A stretch of 51,459 nt of DNA, taken from positions 305-51,763 of the forward strand of contig DCHC01000050.1 of assembly GCA_002314755.1 (NCBI GenBank), in the 5' to 3' direction. This stretch comes from Faecalibacterium sp. UBA1762. Its GTDB lineage: Bacteria; Bacillota; Clostridia; Oscillospirales; Ruminococcaceae. Below are positions 9,150 through 18,117 of the stretch, in pieces (position 1 is the first letter of the stretch; each line of letters starts with the position of its first letter). Below the pieces are notes generated by a model. It saw only the letters and a list, made by a program, of their open reading frames with translations. It had not been told where the DNA came from and searched no databases. The translations under genes and the position numbers were made by a program.

Positions 9150-9184
9150 GGCTATCCGGTGCGCCGGTTAGCCTCTATTTTTTT
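9150..9184 (+). terminator. Intrinsic terminator just upstream of the fructokinase RBS
   Basis: GGCTATCCGG (9150-9159), loop TGCG, CCGGTTAGCC (9164-9173), one T-T mismatch, then TCTATTTTTTT. It ends only a few bases before the AAGGAG of the next gene, so it either ends the RNA upstream or acts as an attenuator. Confidence 0.75.
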
Positions 9185-9202
9185 AAGAAGGAGAACAGAC
9201 CT

Positions 9203-10060
9203 ATGATAGGAGCGCTGGAAGCGGGCGGTACCAAAATGATCTGCGCAGTATTGCAGCAGGACGGGACCGTCGCTGATAAGTTGACCTTGCCTACCCGTAC
9301 ACCGGCCCAGACCATGCCGCCCATGATCGAATTTTTTGTGAAGCACAAGGTGGAAGCACTGGGAATCGGCTGTTTTGGACCGTTGGATTTGGATGAAGCC
9401 TCTCCCACATTCGGTTTTATCACTGCTACGCCCAAGCTTGACTGGCGGTTTTACGATATTGTAGGGGAATTTAAAAAGGCGTTGGGCGTTCCGGTTGTCA
9501 TGGATACCGATGTCAACTGTGCTGCGCTGGGTGAGGCCTGCTTTGGCAGCTGCAAGGGCTTGCAGGACTGCGTATACATTACGGTTGGCACAGGGATCGG
9601 CATGGGTGTTTTGGTGAACGGCAAGCTGGTACACGGTATTCAGCACCCGGAGCTTGGTCACATTCCGGTTGCCCCGATGGCGGGGGATGACTATGCCGGT
9701 CATTGTCCCTACCATGGCAGGTGCTTGGAGGGTATGGCTGCCGGTCCCGCCATGCGGGAGCGGTGGGGTGCCCCTGCTCAGGAGCTAAACGACCGTCCGG
9801 AGGTTTGGCAGTTGGAGGCAGAATATCTGGCACAGGGCATTATGACCTGCATTTTGGCCTACGCACCCCGGCGTATCGTACTGGGGGGCGGGGTACTGCA
9901 TAACCCCACACTTCTGCCGCTGGTGCGTAGTGCGGTGCAGCGGTTGTTGGGCGGTTATGTGGCCTGCCCCGCAGTGCAAAAGCTGGAGGAATATATTGTG
10001 GCCCCGGCATTGGGAGACGCACAGGCGCTGCTGGGTTGTATGCAGCTTGTCCGGCAGTAA
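9203..10060 (+). CDS. ROK-family fructokinase
   Basis: ATP-dependent sugar kinase, probably fructose to fructose-6-phosphate; 285 aa. The N-terminus GALEAGGTK is the phosphate-binding signature of ROK kinases. GTGIGMGVLVNG supplies the adenosine/phosphate region. The zinc motif HPELGHIPV...CPYHGRCLEG is the form typical of ROK fructokinases (ScrK/YdhR type) rather than glucokinases. AAGGAG lies 10 nt before the ATG. It is followed by a small unknown gene and manA, so one transcript could provide both fructose and mannose-6-phosphate entry to fructose-6-phosphate. Substrate is inferred from the motif; mannose or glucose activity cannot be excluded. Confidence 0.88.
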   Translation: MIGALEAGGTKMICAVLQQDGTVADKLTLPTRTPAQTMPPMIEFFVKHKVEALGIGCFGPLDLDEASPTFGFITATPKLDWRFYDIVGEFKKALGVPVVMDTDVNCAALGEACFGSCKGLQDCVYITVGTGIGMGVLVNGKLVHGIQHPELGHIPVAPMAGDDYAGHCPYHGRCLEGMAAGPAMRERWGAPAQELNDRPEVWQLEAEYLAQGIMTCILAYAPRRIVLGGGVLHNPTLLPLVRSAVQRLLGGYVACPAVQKLEEYIVAPALGDAQALLGCMQLVRQ

Positions 10061-10158
10061 AATCGGTAAGTTTTAAGCGGTGTAATCGTGGCAGTGTCCG
10101 GAAACGGCTGTCCGCAACCGATCGCTGCTCTTTTCAAAATTGGAAAGGGGAGATTTCA

Positions 10159-10437
10159 GTGTCAGAAAAAAGTTGGGAAAATCAGATCCCGCATCCGGTG
10201 GAGTTGGAGGATGATGACGAGTATGCACAGATTCTTGTGCAGATGGGCAGAGAAGCAAAACAGTGGAAAAAGGACAATCCGCAAAAAAACGCACAGGATT
10301 TTGTGGAGTATGTGGGTCTTCGCAGTTGGATGTCTCACTTTGCCGATTACTGGAATATTCCGGAGGATGAACAGATTACCCGCCGAGGCATGAGACATAT
10401 AGATGCCTTTTTGACCGCGATATTTGACGCGGTCTGA
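10159..10437 (+). CDS. Hypothetical protein, 92 aa
   Basis: I do not recognise this family. The GTG at 10159 is chosen because GGGGAG precedes it by 7 nt; reading further upstream in frame gives an unlikely Cys/Arg-rich extension. The protein is soluble and rich in charged and aromatic residues (repeated Trp: SWEN, KQWKK, LRSWMSHFADYW). It has no signal peptide or membrane segment. It lies between the fructokinase and manA, 25 bp before the latter, so co-expression with sugar phosphate metabolism is likely. Function unknown. Confidence 0.7.
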   Translation: MSEKSWENQIPHPVELEDDDEYAQILVQMGREAKQWKKDNPQKNAQDFVEYVGLRSWMSHFADYWNIPEDEQITRRGMRHIDAFLTAIFDAV

Positions 10438-10462
10438 CTAGAGTCGGAAAGGTCTAAAAAGC

Positions 10463-11431
10463 ATGCAGCCTATTTTTTTGAAACCGGTTTTAAAACAGAC
10501 GATATGGGGCGGTCATTTCCTTGCGGCAGAATACGGACTGGATATTCCTGGTACCGATATCGCAGAGGCGTGGATGGTCAGCGGCCACCCGGTTGGTGAC
10601 TGTACCGTAAAAGATGGTCAGTGGCAGGGTTGGAAATGCAGTGAACTGTGGCAGCAACATCCGGAGCTGTTCGGCAAGTCGGCTGGTACGGACCGGGGGC
10701 AGTTTCCGCTGTTGATTAAACTGATCGATGCGGCTTCTCCCCTAAGCGTGCAGGTGCACCCGGATGATGCCTACGCCGCAGCCCATGAAAAGCTTACGGA
10801 CGGTACTCCCTGTCTGGGAAAAAGCGAGTGTTGGACCGTATTGCAGGCGTTGCCGGGGTCAACCCTGGTGTTTGGACACACCGCAAAGGACAGACAACAG
10901 GCAGAAGAGATGATCCGGCAGGGGCAGTGGGAACGTTTTTTGTGCAAGGTTCCGGTGCATCCCGGCGATTTCTTTCGTATAGATCCGGGTACAGTACATG
11001 CGATCGGCGGCGGCATTCAAATACTGGAGGTGCAACAGAGCAGCGATATCACCTACCGGTTGTATGATTACGACCGTCTGCAAAACGGTAAGCCCCGGCC
11101 ACTGCATTTGCAGCAATCTTTGGATGTGATGACTGTGCCATTTATTCCCCGGTCAGAGAACCCGAAGCGGTTACCGGTTTCGGTCAAAAGAGGAACTGCA
11201 ACGCTGGAGCTGATGGAAAAATGCGACTATTTTTCGGTTCAGCGTCTGCAGCTACAGGGTTCGGTCACCCTACCGGCAGCAGAACGGTTTTGCGCGGCTG
11301 TGGTACTGCAAGGGCACGGTATGTTGGGGGAAAGTCCTTTGCACAAAGGTGACGCATTGCTTATCCCCTGCTGCAAGGCTCCGCTGACCGTCAGCGGCGA
11401 GCTGCAGCTGGTATTGAGCTTTCCAAAATGA
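10463..11431 (+). CDS. manA: Mannose-6-phosphate isomerase, class I
   Basis: Zinc cupin enzyme interconverting mannose-6-phosphate and fructose-6-phosphate; 322 aa, the usual length of the short Firmicutes form. Visible are the N-terminal P-x-W-GG segment (LKQTIWGGH), the zinc-binding QVHPDD with the later Glu in KSECW, and the PGTVHAIGGG histidine block, then a second cupin half. GGAAAGG precedes the ATG. The position after a fructokinase suggests joint handling of mannose and fructose. A typical terminator follows. Confidence 0.95.
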   Translation: MQPIFLKPVLKQTIWGGHFLAAEYGLDIPGTDIAEAWMVSGHPVGDCTVKDGQWQGWKCSELWQQHPELFGKSAGTDRGQFPLLIKLIDAASPLSVQVHPDDAYAAAHEKLTDGTPCLGKSECWTVLQALPGSTLVFGHTAKDRQQAEEMIRQGQWERFLCKVPVHPGDFFRIDPGTVHAIGGGIQILEVQQSSDITYRLYDYDRLQNGKPRPLHLQQSLDVMTVPFIPRSENPKRLPVSVKRGTATLELMEKCDYFSVQRLQLQGSVTLPAAERFCAAVVLQGHGMLGESPLHKGDALLIPCCKAPLTVSGELQLVLSFPK

Positions 11432-11447
11432 TATTTTACAAAAAGGT

Positions 11448-11485
11448 GAACCTTGCAGGCGAATGATCGGCAGGGTTCTCTTTTT
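11448..11485 (+). terminator. Terminator after manA
   Basis: GAACCTTGC pairs with GCAGGGTTC (one G-U), 13-nt loop, followed by TCTTTTTCG. Confidence 0.75.
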
Positions 11486-11536
11486 CGTTTTGTCGTGTAT
11501 CATGTCAAAAAACTTACGACAACCCTCGGATATCTC

Positions 11537-11565
11537 TTTACTTTCACAACAGTTTTTAGTATACT
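11537..11565 (+). promoter_or_regulatory. Probable ftsK promoter
   Basis: TTTACT (11537-11542), 17 bp, TATACT (11560-11565). The -35 is 4/6 to consensus. Confidence 0.5.
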
Positions 11566-11628
11566 TATTTTGAGAAGTTATGTGTAAAAGTTGTTTGAAC
11601 AGAGAATAAACACAGGAGAAAAAAGCAG

Positions 11629-14496
11629 ATGGCAAAACAGACAACAAAAAAGAAACCGTCCAAAAGCAATGCGTCAAAGAAAAAGAATGACACTGCCGTG
11701 TACGCTGCCCGGAGAACCAGTGTCTGGATGTTTGCTGCTGCTTTGTTTTTGGGACTGATTACCTATCTGAAAGGGGAGGGCGTCTGGACTGCGGTGCGCA
11801 GTGCTTTTTTCGGCGTGTTCGGATGGAGTCTTTATTTGATGACCCCGGTTGTGATCTATTTGGCCATATTGGTCGCCGCACGCAAGCCCTGGCGGATTCG
11901 CTTAACGGAGGTTTGCGTTATTCTGTTGATTTTCAGTGCGGTTACCATGCTTTGCTTTGGCAATTTGCAGATTGATTCCTTTGAATTGCAGACCTTTGGC
12001 AGTCAGACCAAAGTTCTGTATCAGCAGGGCTGTCAGGGCGGCGCCGGCTGTGTTATGGCGGTTCCGCTCGGTCTGACGCTTCTACGATGGACAGGCCGTG
12101 GCGTTGCGATTGCTTTACTTATCTTGCTATTGATCGTGTTTGTCATGCTATTGACGGATGTTACCCCCCATGATGTCTTTCGCTTTGTACGAACCAGAGC
12201 AGATGCTGCCGGGCAAGAGGTGTCCGTAGAGCGGGAGATCCATGCAGCCCGCCGCAGTGAGCGACAGGCACAGCGGGAACAGCTGGAGGCTGAAATATCC
12301 GCAAAACGCAAACAACAGCTGGAAGAACGGCTTGCAAAGGTCAGACCGCACAACGACCCCCATCTGCCGGAGGAAACGGCAGATAAACCCCGTGGCCGTT
12401 GGGATATTGATGTAAATCTGCCCCAAACCGAGCGGGTAGAGCCTGCGACAGCAGAAGAAAAAGCACAGGCAGTTCCGTTAAAAGCAGTAAAGGGAGAGGC
12501 GTTCGATCCTCAGGAGCACCGGAATCTGGAAGGTGTGCTAAACCATGATGTTTTGGCTCAGGCAGGACGTTCAGCCTTGACAACCGAGGCGGCAGAAAAA
12601 AGCAATCTGATCCGCAGACCCACTCTGTTTGATCAGGATGCAGGAAAGGAAGAAACACAGCCGGAGACGTCGCAAAACACCCCCCACCAGCCCATCCTGT
12701 TTGATCAGGATGAAAAGGAGGACCAGTATGTTGGACTGACCCTTTCGGAGCAGCAGGCGTTTTTTGAAAAAGCGCAAGAACTGCCAACAGAGGGGAAGGA
12801 ACAGTCCACTGAGGCGGCCGAAGTCGATGATCTGATTCGGCGGGCACTGGATGGACGCGCAGCCGGGATAGATGATAGCATACCGGACAATCTGCCTCTT
12901 GATGAGCAGGCACTGCCGGTCATTCCGCAGACGAAGGACAGTGTGCGGTCGCTGTTTGAAGAAGCCCAGCCGGAAAAGGCGGCGGCACCGTTACAGGAGA
13001 CAGCAGCTCCGGTGCAGCGGGTCTTGCCGCCTTATCATCTGCCGGGTGTGGAGCTGCTGGATCGGCAGCCGCCGACGGCACAGAACGACGCCGATGCGGA
13101 ACTGCGCCAGAATGCCATGCTGCTGGTAAATACCCTGGATAGCTTTGGGGTTAAAACCAAAATATTGGACATCTGTCGCGGCCCAAGCGTTACCAGATAT
13201 GAGCTGCAGCCCCTTGCGGGTGTGAAAATCAGTCGTATTACAAATTTGGCGGACGACATTGCGTTAAATTTGGCAAGCGGCGGGGTGCGTATTGAAGCTC
13301 CGATTCCCGGCAAGCCGGCTGTGGGCATTGAGGTGCCGAACAAGGTCAAGACCACGGTATCTCTTCGCAGCATTCTTCAGTCGGAGGAATTTACGCAAAG
13401 TAAGGCGGCACTGACCATGTGCCTTGGCAAGGATATTGCGGGCAGCGTCAAACTTGCCGATCTGGCGCGTATGCCCCACCTGCTGATCGCCGGCAGTACC
13501 GGCAGTGGTAAATCCGTATGCATCAACAGTATCATTATGAGCTTTTTGTACAAATCTACCCCAGATGAGCTGCGCATGATATTAATTGATCCCAAGGTTG
13601 TCGAGCTGGCGGAGTACAACGGTATACCTCATCTGCTGATGCCTGTCGTGACCGAGCCGCGCAAAGCTGCCGGTGCATTAGGCAGCGCGGTGGCTGAAAT
13701 GGAACGGCGTTATCAGTTGTTTGCTGCCAACAATGTTCGGGATATCAAAAGCTTTAACCAACTTTCTCAGGGTAATCCCGCCTTGGAAAAACTACCCTAT
13801 GTTGCGATAATTATTGACGAGCTTGCCGATCTGATGATGGTTGCGGGCAAGCAGGTAGAGGATTATATCTGCCGTATTGCTCAAAAGGCCCGTGCTGCCG
13901 GTATGCATCTTATTGTTGCAACCCAGCGACCCAGCGTGGACGTTATCACCGGACTGATCAAGGCCAATATTCCCAGCCGTATCGCATTTGCCGTATCCAG
14001 CCAGGTGGACAGCCGTACCATTTTGGATTCAGCCGGTGCAGAAAAGCTGCTTGGTATGGGTGATATGCTGTTTCTGCCGGTCGGCGCTGCCAAGCCAACC
14101 CGTATACAGGGCACTTTTGTAAAGGATAGCGAAATCGAGAGGGTCATCGGCGAGATTAAGAGCTATGCGGATGCCCGATACGACGAAGAGATGATTGCCG
14201 AGGCGGAGCGGCGTGCTTCGGCGGCGGACGGCGGCAATAAGGAGCCTGCGGAGGAAGAGGATGACGGTGCGCAGGACCCCATGCTGCGGGATGCCATTGA
14301 GACCGTGGTGGACGCCAAGATGGCTTCCACCAGCTTGCTGCAACGTAAGCTGAAGTTGGGATACGCCCGCGCCGCCCGGATCATGGATCAGATGGAGGCA
14401 CTGCATATCATTGGCCCGTACGAGGGCAGTAAACCCCGACAGGTTCTGATCAGTCACGATCAGTTTGTAGAGATGACCATGCGTCAGGATTCCTGA
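11629..14496 (+). CDS. ftsK: DNA translocase FtsK/SpoIIIE
   Basis: Membrane-anchored DNA pump that clears the chromosome from the division or sporulation septum; 955 aa. After a Lys-rich N-terminus come about four membrane segments (roughly residues 28-185). A long charged linker follows (about 195-480), containing an imperfect repeat around RRPTLFDQD and HQPILFDQD. The motor has Walker A GSTGSGKS (622-629) and Walker B with Asp730 (IIIDELADLMM). The C-terminal winged-helix gamma domain (KLGYARAARIMDQME) reads DNA polarity sequences. AGGAG lies 10 nt before the ATG. In related genomes tepA often neighbours this gene; here tepA is about 5 kb away on the other strand. Whether it acts as FtsK or SpoIIIE is not decidable. 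Confidence 0.96.
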   Translation: MAKQTTKKKPSKSNASKKKNDTAVYAARRTSVWMFAAALFLGLITYLKGEGVWTAVRSAFFGVFGWSLYLMTPVVIYLAILVAARKPWRIRLTEVCVILLIFSAVTMLCFGNLQIDSFELQTFGSQTKVLYQQGCQGGAGCVMAVPLGLTLLRWTGRGVAIALLILLLIVFVMLLTDVTPHDVFRFVRTRADAAGQEVSVEREIHAARRSERQAQREQLEAEISAKRKQQLEERLAKVRPHNDPHLPEETADKPRGRWDIDVNLPQTERVEPATAEEKAQAVPLKAVKGEAFDPQEHRNLEGVLNHDVLAQAGRSALTTEAAEKSNLIRRPTLFDQDAGKEETQPETSQNTPHQPILFDQDEKEDQYVGLTLSEQQAFFEKAQELPTEGKEQSTEAAEVDDLIRRALDGRAAGIDDSIPDNLPLDEQALPVIPQTKDSVRSLFEEAQPEKAAAPLQETAAPVQRVLPPYHLPGVELLDRQPPTAQNDADAELRQNAMLLVNTLDSFGVKTKILDICRGPSVTRYELQPLAGVKISRITNLADDIALNLASGGVRIEAPIPGKPAVGIEVPNKVKTTVSLRSILQSEEFTQSKAALTMCLGKDIAGSVKLADLARMPHLLIAGSTGSGKSVCINSIIMSFLYKSTPDELRMILIDPKVVELAEYNGIPHLLMPVVTEPRKAAGALGSAVAEMERRYQLFAANNVRDIKSFNQLSQGNPALEKLPYVAIIIDELADLMMVAGKQVEDYICRIAQKARAAGMHLIVATQRPSVDVITGLIKANIPSRIAFAVSSQVDSRTILDSAGAEKLLGMGDMLFLPVGAAKPTRIQGTFVKDSEIERVIGEIKSYADARYDEEMIAEAERRASAADGGNKEPAEEEDDGAQDPMLRDAIETVVDAKMASTSLLQRKLKLGYARAARIMDQMEALHIIGPYEGSKPRQVLISHDQFVEMTMRQDS

Positions 14497-14542
14497 TGCG
14501 GTAGGGGTAAGTTTGCCCAGACAGAAAGGATTAGCAGATTCT

Positions 14543-16519
14543 ATGAGTGAACAGCAGGAACGGCTGGTCGATATACCGGCATATTTACCCCTTTGCAAGG
14601 CAGATGCCCGGGAACGGGGCTGGCAACAGGTAGACTTTGTTGTGGTCGGCGGTGACGCCTATGTGGACCACCCCAGCTTCGGCACCGCAATTATCGCACG
14701 TTTGGTGGAAAGCCTGGGTTTTAAGGTGGGCATTTTAGCCCAGCCGGCCTTTCAGAATGAAACCGCCTTCACCGAGTACGGACGCCCCAAATACGCATTT
14801 TTGATCGGGAGCGGCAATGTGGACAGTATGGTTGCCCACTATACTGTGGCAAAGCAGCGCCGTACAGAGGATGAGTACTCCCCCGGCGGGGCAGTGGGTA
14901 TGCGGCCGGATCGGGCGGCGACAGTCTATACCAGACTGGCCAAGCAGGCGTATCCGGATGTTCCGGTCATCCTGGGTGGGCTGGAGGCGTCCCTGCGTCG
15001 GTTCGCCCATTATGATTATTGGACGGATTCTGTCCATCCCAGCGTATTAATCGACAGCGGCGCGGATCTGATCAGCTTCGGCATGGCCGAGAGGCAGACC
15101 AAAGAGATATGTACCCGTCTGGCAGCAGGGGAATCCATTGAGAAACTGCACGATATCCCCGGCACCTGTTGGCTGGCACATTCAGTTGAGCAGTTGCCTG
15201 CCGGTTATGTTGAATGTGCGTCCTTCGCTAATGTCAGCTCGAACAAAGCGGCATATGCCCGCGCCTGTCAGCTGCAGATGAATAACCAGGATCCGGTAAC
15301 CGCAAGACCTTTGGCACAAAAGCATAAGGAGGGGTATCTTGTACAGAATATCCCTGCAAAGCCTCTCAATCGGGCACAGCTGGATGCAGTGTACGCATTG
15401 CCGTTTACTCGGCAGGTTCACCCCTGCTATCTGTCACAGGGAGGTGTTCCTGCTATTCAGGAGGTACAGTTTTCCATAACCCACAACCGGGGCTGTTTTG
15501 GCGGTTGCAATTTTTGTGCCATTACTATGCATCAGGGCAGAAGGGTGACCAGCCGCAGCAAGCAAAGCATTCTGGAAGAAGCAGTCCGCATCACAAGGGA
15601 TCCGGAATTCAAGGGCTATATTCACGATGTGGGCGGACCCAGCGCCAATTTTCGTTTTCCCAGCTGCAAGGAGCAGATGACCCGTGGAATGTGCAATGAC
15701 CGCAAATGCCTTGCCCCCACACCCTGCCCTCATCTGCTGGTGGATCATAGCGAGTACTTGGATATTCTGCGCAGCGTGCGAGAGCTGCCGGGAGTAAAAA
15801 AGGTCTTTGTGCGCAGCGGCATACGCTATGACTACCTGTTGCGGGATAAGGATGAGAGCTTTTTTTACGATCTGGTAGAACACCATGTCAGCGGTCAGCT
15901 GAAGGTTGCCCCGGAGCACTGCGCAGCGGATACCCTGCACTATATGGGTAAGCCGGGTATCGATGTATATGATGCATTCAGCAAACGGTTTTATGAAATT
16001 ACCAAAAAGCTGGAAAAAAAGCAGTATCTGGTACCGTATCTGATCAGCAGTCATCCGGGCAGTACACTGAAGGATGCGGTGTTGTTGGCAGAATATCTTT
16101 GCAGAAATCATATAAAGCCCGAGCAGGTACAGGATTTTTATCCGACGCCCGGCACGGTATCCACCTGTATGTACTATACCGGGATAGATCCACAGACTAT
16201 GAAACCGGTTTATGTTGCCCGCACGCGGGAGGAAAAATCTACCCAGCGGGCGCTGCTGCAGTATTATTTGCCCGCCAATAGGGAAAAGGTGTTGGCTGCG
16301 CTGCAGCAGATCGGGCGCAGCGATCTGATCCCACTGTTGCTGCCGGGCGGCAGGCAGACCGTTTCGTCCGTACTGACTAGGCGTCGGCCGGACGGTATCA
16401 AAGGGCAGGATGACAGGAGAAAGAAACCGACAGCCCGCATAAAACCGGCCCATGCCCAAATAGGACCGGCCTGGAACACGGTGACGCCCCGCAGCAAAAC
16501 AAAAAATAACGGAAAATAA
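14543..16519 (+). CDS. YgiQ family radical SAM protein
   Basis: Large radical SAM enzyme of unknown reaction; 658 aa from the ATG at 14543. An in-frame TTG at 14513 would add 10 residues but has no better RBS. An N-terminal B12-binding-like/UPF0313 domain (VVVGGDAYVDHPSFG) precedes the radical SAM core with Cys318, Cys322 and Cys325 (CFGGCNFC) that would bind the 4Fe-4S cluster. The C-terminus is a basic, Pro-rich tail. It follows ftsK by 46 bp and may be co-transcribed. The family is clear; its substrate is not known for any member as far as I know. Confidence 0.92.
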   Translation: MSEQQERLVDIPAYLPLCKADARERGWQQVDFVVVGGDAYVDHPSFGTAIIARLVESLGFKVGILAQPAFQNETAFTEYGRPKYAFLIGSGNVDSMVAHYTVAKQRRTEDEYSPGGAVGMRPDRAATVYTRLAKQAYPDVPVILGGLEASLRRFAHYDYWTDSVHPSVLIDSGADLISFGMAERQTKEICTRLAAGESIEKLHDIPGTCWLAHSVEQLPAGYVECASFANVSSNKAAYARACQLQMNNQDPVTARPLAQKHKEGYLVQNIPAKPLNRAQLDAVYALPFTRQVHPCYLSQGGVPAIQEVQFSITHNRGCFGGCNFCAITMHQGRRVTSRSKQSILEEAVRITRDPEFKGYIHDVGGPSANFRFPSCKEQMTRGMCNDRKCLAPTPCPHLLVDHSEYLDILRSVRELPGVKKVFVRSGIRYDYLLRDKDESFFYDLVEHHVSGQLKVAPEHCAADTLHYMGKPGIDVYDAFSKRFYEITKKLEKKQYLVPYLISSHPGSTLKDAVLLAEYLCRNHIKPEQVQDFYPTPGTVSTCMYYTGIDPQTMKPVYVARTREEKSTQRALLQYYLPANREKVLAALQQIGRSDLIPLLLPGGRQTVSSVLTRRRPDGIKGQDDRRKKPTARIKPAHAQIGPAWNTVTPRSKTKNNGK

Positions 16520-16570
16520 AAGATGTTCCACTCGCAAAAGGGGAATTCTTGTCAAAGATGGGACAGAAAA

Positions 16571-17515
16571 ATGAACAGGAAAAAACCTTCGGTATACAAA
16601 AAGCTGTTGCTTCCACTGCTCAGCCTGTGCGTCGGCTTTGGGTGTTATTTTGCTTCCCTTGTTGTGCAAAAGGCCAACGGGTACACGCTGCAAATCGGCG
16701 AACCCTCTGCGGAAAATGCAGGGCAGTCGCTGCGGCTTTACTGTATTGACATCGGTCAGGGGGACGCGCTGCTTGCGCAGCAGGGTGACCACTGGGCGTT
16801 GCTGGATACAGGTGCGCCGGATGAGGCAGAAGTACTGTTTGCCTTTTTAGAGACTCAGGGCGTAGAGCATCTGGACTATCTGATCATCAGCCATATGCAT
16901 GCAGATCATATGGGCGGTGCAGCACGGGTGTTGCAGCAGTTGTCGGTGGACAGCCTGATTCTGCCGCAGCCGGTCACGGCAGAGCAGAGCAATGCGATGC
17001 AGCAGCTGCAGGATTCGGTACAGGCGACTGCTGTCCAACAACCTGTGTATGCACAGACGGGTGCTGCTTTTTCATTGGGTAACGCTACGGTTCGTATTTT
17101 GTCAGACGGGACCGCGCAGGAGGACGAAAACGAAAGCAGCTTGGTTTGTCTATTGCAGTTTGACTGTTTTTCTGTTTTAGCGGCAGGGGATAGCGGTGAA
17201 GTGACCGAACAGCTTTTGATGAAAGAATATTCACAGTTGCAGGCTACAGTGTTTAAGGTATCGCACCACGGCAGCGCCACATCCAACGGAGAGGCTTTTT
17301 TACAGATGCTCCGGCCCCGGATTGCTTTGATCAGCTGTGCTGCGGAAAACGATTACGGTCATCCGCATTCCGCTGTCTTGGAACGGCTGGAGCGGGTGGG
17401 CGCAAAAGTATTCCGGACAGATACAGACGGGACGGTGACCGTCACGGTTCAGGACGGTCTGGTGGAGGTGCGAACCCAGGCCTCGCTCAACCGGAACACA
17501 ACCAAAGCGGCGTAA
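16571..17515 (+). CDS. ComEC/Rec2-like metallo-beta-lactamase hydrolase
   Basis: Stand-alone MBL-fold protein resembling the C-terminal domain of ComEC; 314 aa. One N-terminal hydrophobic segment (about residues 11-32) after a Lys/Arg-rich start suggests a membrane anchor with the catalytic domain outside. CIDIGQGDALL opens the domain, the metal motif H108-x-H110-x-D112-H113 (HMHADH) is intact, and KVSHHGSATSN and CAAENDYGHPH follow. Such proteins are usually annotated as hydrolases; nuclease activity is inferred from ComEC, and there is no channel domain here. The start at 16571 gives a normal signal-anchor; an ATG at 16523 would add 16 residues. Confidence 0.87.
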   Translation: MNRKKPSVYKKLLLPLLSLCVGFGCYFASLVVQKANGYTLQIGEPSAENAGQSLRLYCIDIGQGDALLAQQGDHWALLDTGAPDEAEVLFAFLETQGVEHLDYLIISHMHADHMGGAARVLQQLSVDSLILPQPVTAEQSNAMQQLQDSVQATAVQQPVYAQTGAAFSLGNATVRILSDGTAQEDENESSLVCLLQFDCFSVLAAGDSGEVTEQLLMKEYSQLQATVFKVSHHGSATSNGEAFLQMLRPRIALISCAAENDYGHPHSAVLERLERVGAKVFRTDTDGTVTVTVQDGLVEVRTQASLNRNTTKAA

Positions 17516-17588
17516 CCGGTAAAACAGGTTTACCGGAACGACATAAAAAAGGCGAAGCATGGCTTCGCACAAGAAAGGATTGACTGTT

Positions 17589-17993
17589 ATGAAAAAGTTC
17601 TTTGAGGATTTCCGTGTATTTATCACCCGTGGCAATGTGATAGATATGGCTGTTGGTGTAATTATCGGCGGTGCATTTACCGCCATTGTCAACAGTCTGG
17701 TGGGTGATGTTTTCACCCCGATTATCAACCTGGCAACCGGTCAACTGAATTTCACCGAATGGGTCATCCCCATGGGGTCCAGTCAGATAATGATCGGCAA
17801 TTTTGTACAGGCAGTTTTTAACTTTTTGATGACAGCCCTGTGCCTGTTTTTGGTGCTGCGTACAGTTGTGCGGTTGCAGCAGCTGAAAAAGAAGGAAGAG
17901 GAAGAAGAACCGGCTGCACCGGCTCAGCCTTCCAAGGAGGAAGTACTTCTGACAGAGATCCGTGACCTGCTGGCAGCCCAAAAAAGGGAGTAA
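17589..17993 (+). CDS. mscL: Large-conductance mechanosensitive channel
   Basis: Pentameric membrane channel that opens under hypo-osmotic stress. The start at 17589 gives the typical MKKFFEDFRVFITRGNVIDM N-terminal helix and 134 aa, the family length; an in-frame ATG at 17559 would sit inside a hairpin and add 10 atypical residues. TM1 is around residues 15-45 (AVGVIIGGAFTAIV) and TM2 around 70-98, with a charged C-terminal helix rich in Lys and Glu. AAAGGA lies 10 nt before the ATG. Two small hairpins lie upstream (17515-17537 and 17552-17568). Confidence 0.95.
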   Translation: MKKFFEDFRVFITRGNVIDMAVGVIIGGAFTAIVNSLVGDVFTPIINLATGQLNFTEWVIPMGSSQIMIGNFVQAVFNFLMTALCLFLVLRTVVRLQQLKKKEEEEEPAAPAQPSKEEVLLTEIRDLLAAQKRE

Positions 17994-18117
17994 AGGCTGA
18001 AAAGTGATTTTTCAACCGTGCTTTCTGCCGCCCAAATTTGCGCAGAGCACACATAGACGACGGTGCACTACTGCTCCGCAGTACGGCACAATTCCAAGAA
18101 AGGAATAGGCCATAACC

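Noticed and set aside
12595..12720. Possible repeat element in ftsK (RRPTLFDQD / HQPILFDQD)
   Set aside because: It is a two-copy imperfect repeat inside the variable linker of the translocase, not a mobile or CRISPR-like repeat.
15434..16792. 452-codon minus-strand frame
   Set aside because: Antisense to the ygiQ-like gene and the next start; no domain visible.
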